From contig WGNO01000032.1 of NCBI GenBank assembly GCA_016124525.1, forward strand, positions 1 through 61,678: a stretch of 61,678 nucleotides of DNA. The letters run 5' to 3'. Origin of the DNA: Nostoc sp. RI_552 (GTDB lineage: Bacteria > Cyanobacteriota > Cyanobacteriia > Cyanobacteriales > Nostocaceae). Below the pieces are notes generated by a model. That model searched no databases. It had not been told where the DNA came from and saw nothing but the letters and a program-made list of their open reading frames with translations. This document shows, one piece after another, positions 10,548 through 18,398 of the stretch. Numbering within the stretch: the stretch's first letter is position 1; every line of letters starts with the position of its first letter. The position numbers and the translations under genes were made by a program.

Positions 10548-12019
10548 CTGCTGTTGCGAATGTAAAAACTGAATACGAAGCGATTATTGGTTTAGAAACC
10601 CATTGTCAACTGAGTACCAACACTAAGATTTTTTCTAGTAGCTCCACAGCTTTTGGTGCTGATCCTAATACTAATATCGACCCTGTGTGTATGGGATTAC
10701 CTGGGGTTTTACCAGTGCTGAATGAAAAAGTTCTGGAATATGCTGTAAAAACAGGTTTGGCTTTGAACTGCCAAATAGCTGAATATAGCAAATTTGACCG
10801 TAAACAGTATTTTTATCCTGATCTACCCAAAAATTACCAAATTTCTCAATACGACTTACCTATTGCGGAACATGGTTGGTTAGAAATCGAATTTGCAGAT
10901 GCACAGGGGAACTTGATTCGTAAACCCATTGGTGTGACTCGTTTGCACATGGAAGAAGATGCGGGGAAACTTGTACACGGAGGAAGCGATCGCCTCTCTG
11001 GTTCTAGCTATTCTTTAGTGGACTATAATCGGGCAGGGGTGCCCTTGGTGGAAATTGTCTCGGAACCTGATTTGCGTTCTGGTGCAGAAGCTGCTGAATA
11101 TGCGGAAGAATTGCGTCGCATTGTCCGCTATCTCGGTGTCAGTGATGGCAATATGCAAGAAGGTTCTCTACGGTGTGATGTAAACATCTCTGTGCGTCCG
11201 GTGGGAACTGAAAAGTTTGGCGTTAAGGTGGAAATTAAAAATATGAACTCCTTTAGCGCTATTCACCGGGCTATTGATTATGAAATTGAACGACAAATTG
11301 CGGCTATAGAAGCAGGGGAGCCCATTATCCAAGAAACTCGTTTATGGGAAGAGGGTGCTCAACGTACAATTAGTATGCGGACTAAAGAAGGTTCTAGCGA
11401 TTACCGCTACTTTCCAGAACCAGATTTAGCACCCATTGAGGTGTCTAAGAAGCAATTAGAGCAATGGAAAGGGGAACTTCCTGAATTACCCGCCCAAAAA
11501 CGTCATCGTTATGAAAGTGAATTGGGGCTGTCGGTTTACGATACACGAGTGTTGACAGAAGACCCCGCCGTAGCTGATTTTTTTGAAAATGCCATTGCAG
11601 CTGGTGCCAATGCTAAAGCTGCTGCTAACTGGATTACTCAAGACATAGCTGCATATCTCAACAAGCAAAAGCTCAGTATTACTCAAATTGCTCTCAGTCC
11701 TGCTAATTTAGCTGAAGTAATTACTCGCATTGAATCTGGCACAATTAGTAATGCTCAAGCTAAACAAAAATTGCCAGATTTACTTGATGGTATGTCTCCG
11801 GAAAAAGCTTTTGCAGGTCAAGAGTTAATTACAGATCCTAGTTTACTAGAACCCATCATTGATGAAGCCATGGCTGCTAACCCTAAAGAACTAGAAAAGT
11901 ATCGTAATGGTAATACAAAGCTTTTAGGCTTTTTTGTGGGACAAGTTTTGAAAAAAACTGACAAACGAGCCGATCCCAAGCTAACTAATGAGTTGGTGGA
12001 GAAAAAATTGAATTCTTAA
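10544..12019 (+). CDS. gatB: Aspartyl/glutamyl-tRNA amidotransferase subunit B
   Basis: The tRNA-binding and kinase subunit of GatCAB, which converts Glu-tRNA-Gln to Gln-tRNA-Gln (and Asp-tRNA-Asn to Asn-tRNA-Asn where needed). It contains the GLETHCQLSTNTKIFS signature near residue 16, the metal/ATP cradle with GVTRLHMEEDAGK and SLVDYNRAGVPLVEIVSEPD, and a C-terminal helical YqeY-like tail. At 491 aa it is full length. gatA and gatC are not adjacent. A near-perfect terminator follows the stop. Confidence 0.97.
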   Translation: MTAVANVKTEYEAIIGLETHCQLSTNTKIFSSSSTAFGADPNTNIDPVCMGLPGVLPVLNEKVLEYAVKTGLALNCQIAEYSKFDRKQYFYPDLPKNYQISQYDLPIAEHGWLEIEFADAQGNLIRKPIGVTRLHMEEDAGKLVHGGSDRLSGSSYSLVDYNRAGVPLVEIVSEPDLRSGAEAAEYAEELRRIVRYLGVSDGNMQEGSLRCDVNISVRPVGTEKFGVKVEIKNMNSFSAIHRAIDYEIERQIAAIEAGEPIIQETRLWEEGAQRTISMRTKEGSSDYRYFPEPDLAPIEVSKKQLEQWKGELPELPAQKRHRYESELGLSVYDTRVLTEDPAVADFFENAIAAGANAKAAANWITQDIAAYLNKQKLSITQIALSPANLAEVITRIESGTISNAQAKQKLPDLLDGMSPEKAFAGQELITDPSLLEPIIDEAMAANPKELEKYRNGNTKLLGFFVGQVLKKTDKRADPKLTNELVEKKLNS

Positions 12020-12028
12020 CTGAACAAT

Positions 12029-12053
12029 CCCCCGGATACATCCGGGGGCTTTT
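12029..12053 (+). terminator. Rho-independent terminator after gatB
   Basis: CCCCCGGA at 12029-12036 pairs with TCCGGGGG at 12041-12048 around a TACA loop, followed by CTTTT. It begins ten bases after the gatB stop. Confidence 0.85.
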
Positions 12054-12137
12054 AACCCTTGGGTAATTTATACCCATAACTGGACAAAATTAACGCAAGG
12101 TTTATATATTGAGAGTAGTTTTCATGGGTATCAAATT

Positions 12138-12776
12138 GTGGAACGCTCTCGAATGACTATTTCAATAGGTGATGCAGCCAAGGAGCTGGGTGTATCAGTT
12201 AAAACGGTAAGAAGGTGGGCTGACGCGGGGAAACTCAGATATGAACGTAGTCCTAGCGGTCACAGAAGGTTTTACCTTGCAGAGATAAAACCCATAACAC
12301 CACGAGATTTTAATAATCTAGAAGACCGGGTAACTATTAATTATGCACGTGTGCCTAACAGCGACCAAAAAGATGATTTAGCTAGACAGGTACAGCTACT
12401 AGAAGCTTTTAGCAGTGCTAACGGTTGGCAATTTGAAACCATATTTGATTTAGGTTCTGGGTTAAATTACCAAAAAAAAGGTCTTCAAAAACTGCTAAAA
12501 CGCATCATGGAAGGTGATGTGGGAAGATTAGTTTTAACTCATAAAGACAGACTGTTAAGATTGGGTTCTGAAATTGTTTTTGCCATGTGTGAGGAGTTTG
12601 AAACCGAGGTAGTCATTATCAATAAATCAACTGATGAAATTACCTTCGAGCAAGAGTTGGTAACCGATATGATGGAGTTAATCACAGTGTTTTCTGCAAG
12701 GCTATATGGTTCTCGCAGTCGCAAAAATAAAAAGCTCCTTGATAATGTAGCCAAAGCTATACAAGAATCCACCTAA
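12138..12776 (+). CDS. IS607-family serine recombinase TnpA homologue with Ser-to-Pro change at the catalytic position
   Basis: An N-terminal MerR-like helix-turn-helix (about residues 6-50, IGDAAKELGVSVKTVRRW) precedes a resolvase-type catalytic domain (about 66-205) with THKDRLLRLGSEIVF and ITVFSARLYGSRSRKNKK, both hallmarks of IS607 TnpA. Family members have YARVSS at the active site; here codon 12354-12356 is CCT, giving YARVPN, so the nucleophilic Ser is Pro. One T-to-C change would explain it. No tnpB follows; the next gene is a surface protein. The start may be GTG 12138 or ATG 12153. Likely recombination-dead, possibly still DNA-binding. Confidence 0.88.
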   Translation: MERSRMTISIGDAAKELGVSVKTVRRWADAGKLRYERSPSGHRRFYLAEIKPITPRDFNNLEDRVTINYARVPNSDQKDDLARQVQLLEAFSSANGWQFETIFDLGSGLNYQKKGLQKLLKRIMEGDVGRLVLTHKDRLLRLGSEIVFAMCEEFETEVVIINKSTDEITFEQELVTDMMELITVFSARLYGSRSRKNKKLLDNVAKAIQEST

Positions 12777-12978
12777 ACTCGTTGAGATTAAGTGGATATG
12801 GGCATATATTAGAAGAGTGCTTAGTTACAAGGGCTGGGAAAATACCCACTCCACAAAGGTTGTATTATTCATATCTGTACTTGAGATTGTTCCAAGGTGC
12901 TGTAGGTGCAAGTTGATAGAAAATTGGTATAAGTTATTATTCATGACTGTGACAATTTAAACTGCATCTTTATCATCA

Positions 12979-15057
12979 ATGGTCAACTCTACCTTCGTTA
13001 CTAGACTTTATGTCAATCCTCTCCAGGGGAATGATGAGAATAATGGTTCTCGGTTAAATCCGTTTCAAAGTATCACCCGTGCTTTAAAGGTTACCAAAAC
13101 ACCCGTAATTGTTCAGTTGACATCAGGGAAATATAGTGTTGCCAGTGGCGAGGTTTTTCCCTTGGTTATTGCTGCTGGGGTGACAGTGGTAGGTAATGAA
13201 GATAACAAAGGTGTTGAAATTGTGATTTACGGAAGTGGTAATTATCAAAGTGTTAGCTTTGGTTTACAACAAATTACTTTAGTTTTACAAGGTAATGCCA
13301 ATCTCTTAGGTGTGACCGTCACTAATCCCGTGCCTAAAGGTACTGGTGTTTGGATAGAATCGGCGGAAGCAAATGTGGCTAATAATACTTTTGTCAACTG
13401 TGGTCGAGAAGGTATATTTGTTACTGGGACTGCTAAACCCGCCATTGTAGATAATGTGTTTAGAGAAAATGCCGCCAGTGGCTTGATGATGGCCCGTCAT
13501 AGTAAAGGAGAAGTGCTGCAAAATGTATTTCAAAAAAATTATTTGGGTATAGCTGTTACTGATGATGCTGCTCCTTTGATAGCAGATAACATAATATCAG
13601 ATAACCGTTCAGCCATCGCTCTTTCTCGCAATGCTAAACCTGTGCTGCGTCATAACGTAATCAGCAAAAATAGCCACGGCGGGATGTTAGTTAATGGTAA
13701 TGCCATCCCTGATTTGGGTAATAAGCAAGACATAGCTGGCAACACTTTCGATCATAATGGCTCCTTCGATTTACAGAACACCACACCACAGCCAATTATT
13801 TCCGCAGGTAATCAGTTGAATCCCACCCAAGTTAAGGGATGGGTAGATTTTATAGCTGTCCTAGAAGATAATCTTCGTAGTATTTCCGGTAGCAGCAGTA
13901 TTTTTTCTGACTTAGCTGGACATTGGGCGGCGGATTTTGTCGAAGCATTGGTGGGTAGAGGTGCAATTACTGGTTTTCCCGACGGCACTTTTGCCCCGGA
14001 TGCCCCTATAACTCGGGCTCAGTATGCGGCAATCATTGCTCAAACTTTTCAATTACCGAGAATAAATCTAGATAGTAAATTTACAGATGTGTACCCCAGC
14101 TTTTGGGCTGCATCAGCAGTTTTCCAAACTACTGAAATGGGTTTTATTCGTGGTTTTCCCGATGGGACTTTTAGACCGGGACAAAATTTGACCAAAGTAG
14201 AGGCCATAGTATCTATGGTTAATGGCTTAAAACTAACTGGTGGCAATGCCCAAGTGTTAAATATGTACCGCGATCGCCCTCAAATTCCCAGTTATGCTAC
14301 CAATGCTGTAGCAACTGCTACCCAAGAATTGTTAGTGGTTAACTATCCCCACAGGGAACAACTAAGACCTTTAGCATATATTACCCGTGGTGAAGTGGCA
14401 GCATTAATTTATCAAGGATTGATAGCCATTGGTGAGGAAAAAGCGATTATTTCCCCCTATATTGTTAGCCCCGATGTAAATCTACCGGGGTTTACGGATA
14501 TTAACGGACATTGGGCAGAACCCTTTATTCGGGCCTTGGCTAGTATGAATTTAATTAATGGTTTTGCTGATGGTAGCTACCAGCCTAATCAACTGATGAC
14601 TCGAGCCCAATATGCGGCCTTAGTAGCGCTGGCGTTTAAACCCACGCCTAAACGCCCGGCAATAGATTTTACAGATGTATCTCCAGATTTTTGGGCTTAT
14701 CCAGCTTTACAAATCGCCAGTAGAGGTGGTTTTATTAGTGGGTTTAGCGATGGCACTTTCCGCCCGGATCAAAATGTCCAAAGATTACAAGTAATTGTCT
14801 CCTTAGTAAATGGATTAAAATTGGCAACAGTTAATAACAGTTTTTTACTCACTTATACTGATGGTCATACAATTCCCGATTATGCTCGTCAAGCAGTTTT
14901 AATTGCCACACACAAAAAAATTATTGTCAATTATCCAAACCCCAAGCAACTTGTACCGATGCGGGAAGCAACACGTGGGGAAGTAGCAGCAATGGTTTAT
15001 CAGGCATTGGTTGCTATCCAACGAACACCCACAATTAATTCAACCTATATTATTTAG
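12979..15057 (+). CDS. DUF1565 beta-helix protein with six SLH motifs
   Basis: Residues 8-290 form a right-handed parallel beta-helix (DUF1565 start LYVNPLQGNDENNGS, then repeated N-x-I/V-x-x-N coils such as NNTFVNCGREGI and DNVFRENAASGL). From about residue 308 to 690 there are six SLH-like segments in two similar triplets, with markers ITGFPDGTFAPD, IRGFPDGTFRPG, INGFADGSYQPN and ISGFSDGTFRPD. SLH domains bind peptidoglycan-linked polymers, suggesting an envelope role. No signal peptide is visible, and an in-frame TAA just upstream rules out a longer N-terminus. Its beta-helix is paralogous to that of the gene at 16374-17945. Confidence 0.85.
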   Translation: MVNSTFVTRLYVNPLQGNDENNGSRLNPFQSITRALKVTKTPVIVQLTSGKYSVASGEVFPLVIAAGVTVVGNEDNKGVEIVIYGSGNYQSVSFGLQQITLVLQGNANLLGVTVTNPVPKGTGVWIESAEANVANNTFVNCGREGIFVTGTAKPAIVDNVFRENAASGLMMARHSKGEVLQNVFQKNYLGIAVTDDAAPLIADNIISDNRSAIALSRNAKPVLRHNVISKNSHGGMLVNGNAIPDLGNKQDIAGNTFDHNGSFDLQNTTPQPIISAGNQLNPTQVKGWVDFIAVLEDNLRSISGSSSIFSDLAGHWAADFVEALVGRGAITGFPDGTFAPDAPITRAQYAAIIAQTFQLPRINLDSKFTDVYPSFWAASAVFQTTEMGFIRGFPDGTFRPGQNLTKVEAIVSMVNGLKLTGGNAQVLNMYRDRPQIPSYATNAVATATQELLVVNYPHREQLRPLAYITRGEVAALIYQGLIAIGEEKAIISPYIVSPDVNLPGFTDINGHWAEPFIRALASMNLINGFADGSYQPNQLMTRAQYAALVALAFKPTPKRPAIDFTDVSPDFWAYPALQIASRGGFISGFSDGTFRPDQNVQRLQVIVSLVNGLKLATVNNSFLLTYTDGHTIPDYARQAVLIATHKKIIVNYPNPKQLVPMREATRGEVAAMVYQALVAIQRTPTINSTYII

Positions 15058-15143
15058 ACATTGAGCAATTGACCAAGTAAAATGAAAGACATTATTTATC
15101 AGAATGAAAACTCTTGGTAACTAATCCTATAGTTCAAAACGCA

Positions 15144-15899
15144 ATGGGCCATAAGGGATGGGTAGACAATTTATACAATTCATCTGAAGCTGATAGCCCC
15201 ATGTTGACCACAGCCTCACAAACCCCTGCTGAATTAGCAACTGCTTTGTTAACTCATTATAGTTTTGACCTGAGTGGCTATAACGCCAGTGAGCTAGTTA
15301 ACCGTTGGTACACTCAATACCCTGTAAGCTGGCTGCACTTGGCAGTGATTGAGGCTCTTTATCAAGGCCGTTACAAAGCAATTTCAGTGCAGCAAATCCT
15401 CACGTTTTGGCAGCGTCGAGGCCAAGCTACTTATCATTTCAATATGGAGTTTGAACGTTTGATTTGTAGCAAATTTCCCCAAAGCCTAACAGAACTGGAG
15501 CCACCAATTCTACCTACTATCAAACCAAAAATTCCAGAGGAGCCGGCAACCATTGAACAACCAGTTACACCCAATTCTTTACCTGCTGAGGTAGGCAATA
15601 ATTATGGAGAAAATCAACTTGCAACCCCACAAGCCATAAATCCAGAACAAGAAGGGAAGGAAGTGGAAAGCATATTAGGGTCTTCCACTCTCAAGACTAC
15701 GGCTTCTGGTATTCAGTTGAGGCTAGACCCTCAAAACTGTTTGCAGAGAGATTCCCCATTACCAAAATCCCACCATAAGACAAAAGTACTACCATTCTCT
15801 GCCAATCATCCACCCATCGGGCAGTTTAGCCCAGCAATCAGCCATGAGTCTGATTCATTTACATCAAAACTGAAGGCAATGTCCGATGGCAAGGAATAA
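15144..15899 (+). CDS. Conserved hypothetical protein with disordered C-terminus
   Basis: Not assigned to a named family. The N-terminal 120 residues look globular and helical, with the segment SELVNRWYTQYPVSWLHLAVIEALYQ and an arginine/aromatic-rich ILTFWQRRGQATYHF. The remaining half is rich in Pro, Glu, Ser and Gln and is probably disordered. No signal peptide or membrane segment. I chose the ATG at 15144 over the TTG at 15114. It follows the SLH gene by 86 bp in the same direction and may be cotranscribed. Function unknown. Confidence 0.7.
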   Translation: MGHKGWVDNLYNSSEADSPMLTTASQTPAELATALLTHYSFDLSGYNASELVNRWYTQYPVSWLHLAVIEALYQGRYKAISVQQILTFWQRRGQATYHFNMEFERLICSKFPQSLTELEPPILPTIKPKIPEEPATIEQPVTPNSLPAEVGNNYGENQLATPQAINPEQEGKEVESILGSSTLKTTASGIQLRLDPQNCLQRDSPLPKSHHKTKVLPFSANHPPIGQFSPAISHESDSFTSKLKAMSDGKE

Positions 15900-15931
15900 T
15901 GCATTCATACCGAAGAATTCAACGTTTTACA

Positions 15932-15975
15932 ATATTCATATTCATAACTCGTATTCGTAACTCATATTCATAAAT
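15932..15975. repeat. Short tandem repeat (ATATTCATAACTCGT type)
   Basis: Successive variants of ATATTCATA, ACTCGTATTCGTA and ACTCATATTCATA. It is typical of short tandem repeats between genes in Nostocales and lies downstream of the hypothetical gene ending at 15899. Confidence 0.55.
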
Positions 15976-16199
15976 TTAAATGTGGTAATGGGGGAAGAGG
16001 GAAGAGGGAATAAATTCTTGTGTACTCCATTACACTGGGAAACCCCACAACGACATTGCTGCAAGTCCCCACCTAACATTTTTATATGTGGGGATTTTGG
16101 TTCGGTAACGAGGAAATTAACTAGCTGTTGATTTGCTAATTTTCCCTCACTAATGCTCTCACTAAATTTTTAGTAACCATCAGATTCTATCTGAATGGA

Positions 16200-16345
16200 G
16201 CAAGGGGATTACCCTTACAGTGGTCAGACTTTAGGGAATGGAGAAACGGTAAAACTAGTTGGTACTTATACCAAAAAGCGTGTTTCCAAAAAGCAAAAAT
16301 GTCCCGCTACACTGCTTTGCACTGTAACGGGGGAGTGTCAGCCTT
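16200..16345 (+). mobile_element. IS200/IS605-type right-end relic 3 with a possible TnpB tail fragment
   Basis: AAGCGTGTTTC near 16277 leads into a hairpin CCCGCTACACTG / CACTGTAACGGGG and then GGAGTGTCAG (core 16298-16341). The whole 65-base segment is closely similar to the reverse complement of 39991-40055. The open frame before it (NGETVKLVGTYTKKRVSKKQ) resembles the basic C-terminal tails often found on TnpB proteins, but is too short to assign. The start codon at 16195 therefore probably does not mark a real gene. Confidence 0.5.
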
Positions 16346-16373
16346 ACACCACAGCACATGAGAAGGTTAAGAA

Positions 16374-17945
16374 TTAATTTAACTGTTCAATTCTGGTATT
16401 TAAACCCCGATTGTTAAGTAATGTGAACATTTCATTGGCGTTATTGCGATCGCTAAAAACTCCCACTTGTATGACTCTGCGACCCTGGTGGATAGTATAA
16501 AATGCACCTGGTACTAAATCTCGCACTAACTCTCGTTGCTTATCTGTTACTGCATTGACTACTACACGGTAACGTACACCTGACTGCACTGTATACTGCA
16601 CCCTATTATATGCAGTGGTTTGATTGGGGATAGTATTGGTATTGGGAACTGGTAACAAGGGTGATTCAGCAAACGGAGGTTCTGCAAAGCCAGTGGCCAA
16701 TGGCTTTGGAAGTGGTGGCTGAGGAGCGGTAAATTCCACAACATTCGGATCAATTTTCACATAATTGATCTGTGAGTCATTACCCCGGTGTGGTTGTGTG
16801 GGAGGGGATATGGGATTTGCTACATTTTTGGGCTGAAGATTTTGAGCTATGGGTGCTGTTTGAGCCTGGAGATCTACTTTGCCCATAATGCGATTTTGGG
16901 CGAGATTGTTACCGGCAGCAGGAATGATCTGCTCACTAGCGCCGGCGTTGATATCATGATGACCATTATTGCGAAATTCATTACCTCCTGGTTCAGCAAT
17001 AGTACCTAAATTGGGCATTGATTGGGCGATGACTACTAAACCATCTTGTTTGTTACCCTGAATTAAATTATTGCGTAAAGTTGGCCGAGCATTGGCTTGC
17101 ACCACAATGCCGCAGCGATTATTTTGAATTTGATTACCCACCACCACAGGAGCAGCATTTTGGATGATATTGATTCCAAATCCTGTTTGATTAAAAATAT
17201 TTTCCCGTACTTGAGGTTGGGAATTACCCCCAATAGTGATGCCGTTTGCTCCGTTGAGATGAAAATAATTTTGGCTAATCATGGGGGCACTGTTACCATT
17301 TAGGGAAATTCCATCTTGAGTACTGCCAATAAATGTATTGTGGGTAATCACTGGATTCCCCCGTTCAATCCACAAACCATAACCACGGGGACGGGAATTT
17401 GTCACTGTTACTCCCCTTAACTCAGCTTTATCTGCGCCGATGATGGTGACGTTTTGACCGCCAAAGCTGCGACTAAGAAATTCACCACCCCCTTGAATTT
17501 TAATTCTCTGTCCTTTGTTGGTAATATCTCCTTGAATAGCAACACCAGGTTTGAGGTGTAGGGGGAAAATTTCCCCAGTTTCAGCGCTATAAGTACCTGG
17601 GGAAAGGATAATCACCGTATTAGGAGAGGCTAGCCGCAAAGCTTGAGTTATGGTTTGCAAAGGAGCGCTTTGACTACCATCACCCAAGGTGTTGTTTCCG
17701 GTACTTGGGTTAACAAATAAAAATTTAACTTCGGACTTAGTGTTTTCTGTTAAAAATCTCTCATTACCTATGGATGGTATTTGAGCCACAACTCTGGTGG
17801 GGGTGATGCTTACTAAGGTTATGCTTGTAACCCCTAAGCCAAGGGTGAGAGACAAAACAGAACAAACTAGAGCAGAATTTGACCTCTGAATCAAAGGATT
17901 TAGCTTCCACAGCAGGGTTTGTGCTTGACGATATTGAGAATACAT
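16374..17945 (-). CDS. Secreted DUF1565 beta-helix protein with C-terminal SPOR-like domain
   Basis: An N-terminal signal peptide or anchor (about residues 20-55) is followed by a DUF1565 right-handed beta-helix (about 75-360; start LFVNPSTGNNTLGDGSQ, then NxFIGSTQDGISLNGNS-type coils). A Pro/Gln-rich linker (about 365-440) leads to a C-terminal SPOR-like domain (about 450-523) with VQVGVFSDRNNANEMF. SPOR domains bind glycan strands of peptidoglycan, so the protein is likely periplasmic and wall-associated. It is a paralogue of the SLH-bearing beta-helix protein 1.3 kb away. Substrate or ligand unknown. Confidence 0.83.
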   Translation of the reverse strand: MYSQYRQAQTLLWKLNPLIQRSNSALVCSVLSLTLGLGVTSITLVSITPTRVVAQIPSIGNERFLTENTKSEVKFLFVNPSTGNNTLGDGSQSAPLQTITQALRLASPNTVIILSPGTYSAETGEIFPLHLKPGVAIQGDITNKGQRIKIQGGGEFLSRSFGGQNVTIIGADKAELRGVTVTNSRPRGYGLWIERGNPVITHNTFIGSTQDGISLNGNSAPMISQNYFHLNGANGITIGGNSQPQVRENIFNQTGFGINIIQNAAPVVVGNQIQNNRCGIVVQANARPTLRNNLIQGNKQDGLVVIAQSMPNLGTIAEPGGNEFRNNGHHDINAGASEQIIPAAGNNLAQNRIMGKVDLQAQTAPIAQNLQPKNVANPISPPTQPHRGNDSQINYVKIDPNVVEFTAPQPPLPKPLATGFAEPPFAESPLLPVPNTNTIPNQTTAYNRVQYTVQSGVRYRVVVNAVTDKQRELVRDLVPGAFYTIHQGRRVIQVGVFSDRNNANEMFTLLNNRGLNTRIEQLN

Positions 17946-18398
17946 AAATAGTTGGATGAATGAACTTTAATCAAAGTTTTATCTGTTAGAAACTAAAATG
18001 TCGATAAGTCCATAAACAGAGATGCTAACAAGGCTAGAAATATTTTAAAAAAAGTAGCCCTAACCCCCGGTGGAGATTTACACAAAATCAGGAGGGTGTC
18101 TGTAAATATGGAGACTGTCAAGAAGGATGGTAGGTAGATTTTTTGGTAAGTTCATTAATTATCTAGGCCATGACCTAGGTGTTAGTACTGTGGCTCCCAC
18201 GATGCATTAGTGAATTATTTCCGAGGTTCAAATAAAATACCTGGAATAGTTATTTTTCTGTTTTGAACTTCGGTCGCTTGCTGGGTAAGGGTTTCAGGAG
18301 TTTTACTTCCATGGTAAAGTCTATTTCAGCGGTTAACTTTCCTGAACTTCGGAAAGTCTATCTAGACTTATTGCCAGGTAAGGGTTTAAAATGGGGGA
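17946..18398 (+). promoter_or_regulatory. Probable CRISPR leader
   Basis: A non-coding 450-base stretch directly before the first repeat, on the side opposite the degenerate last repeat. It holds internal repeats: GGTAAGGGTTT at about 18277 and 18379, GAACTTCGG at about 18265 and 18341, and AAAGTCTAT at about 18315 and 18352. It also separates the array from the divergent beta-helix gene. Leader identity is inferred from orientation and position. Confidence 0.6.

Noticed and set aside
16195..16377. Plus-strand frame of 60 codons
   Set aside because: It overlaps an IS200/IS605-like right end that recurs at 39991-40055; treated as an element relic rather than a gene.
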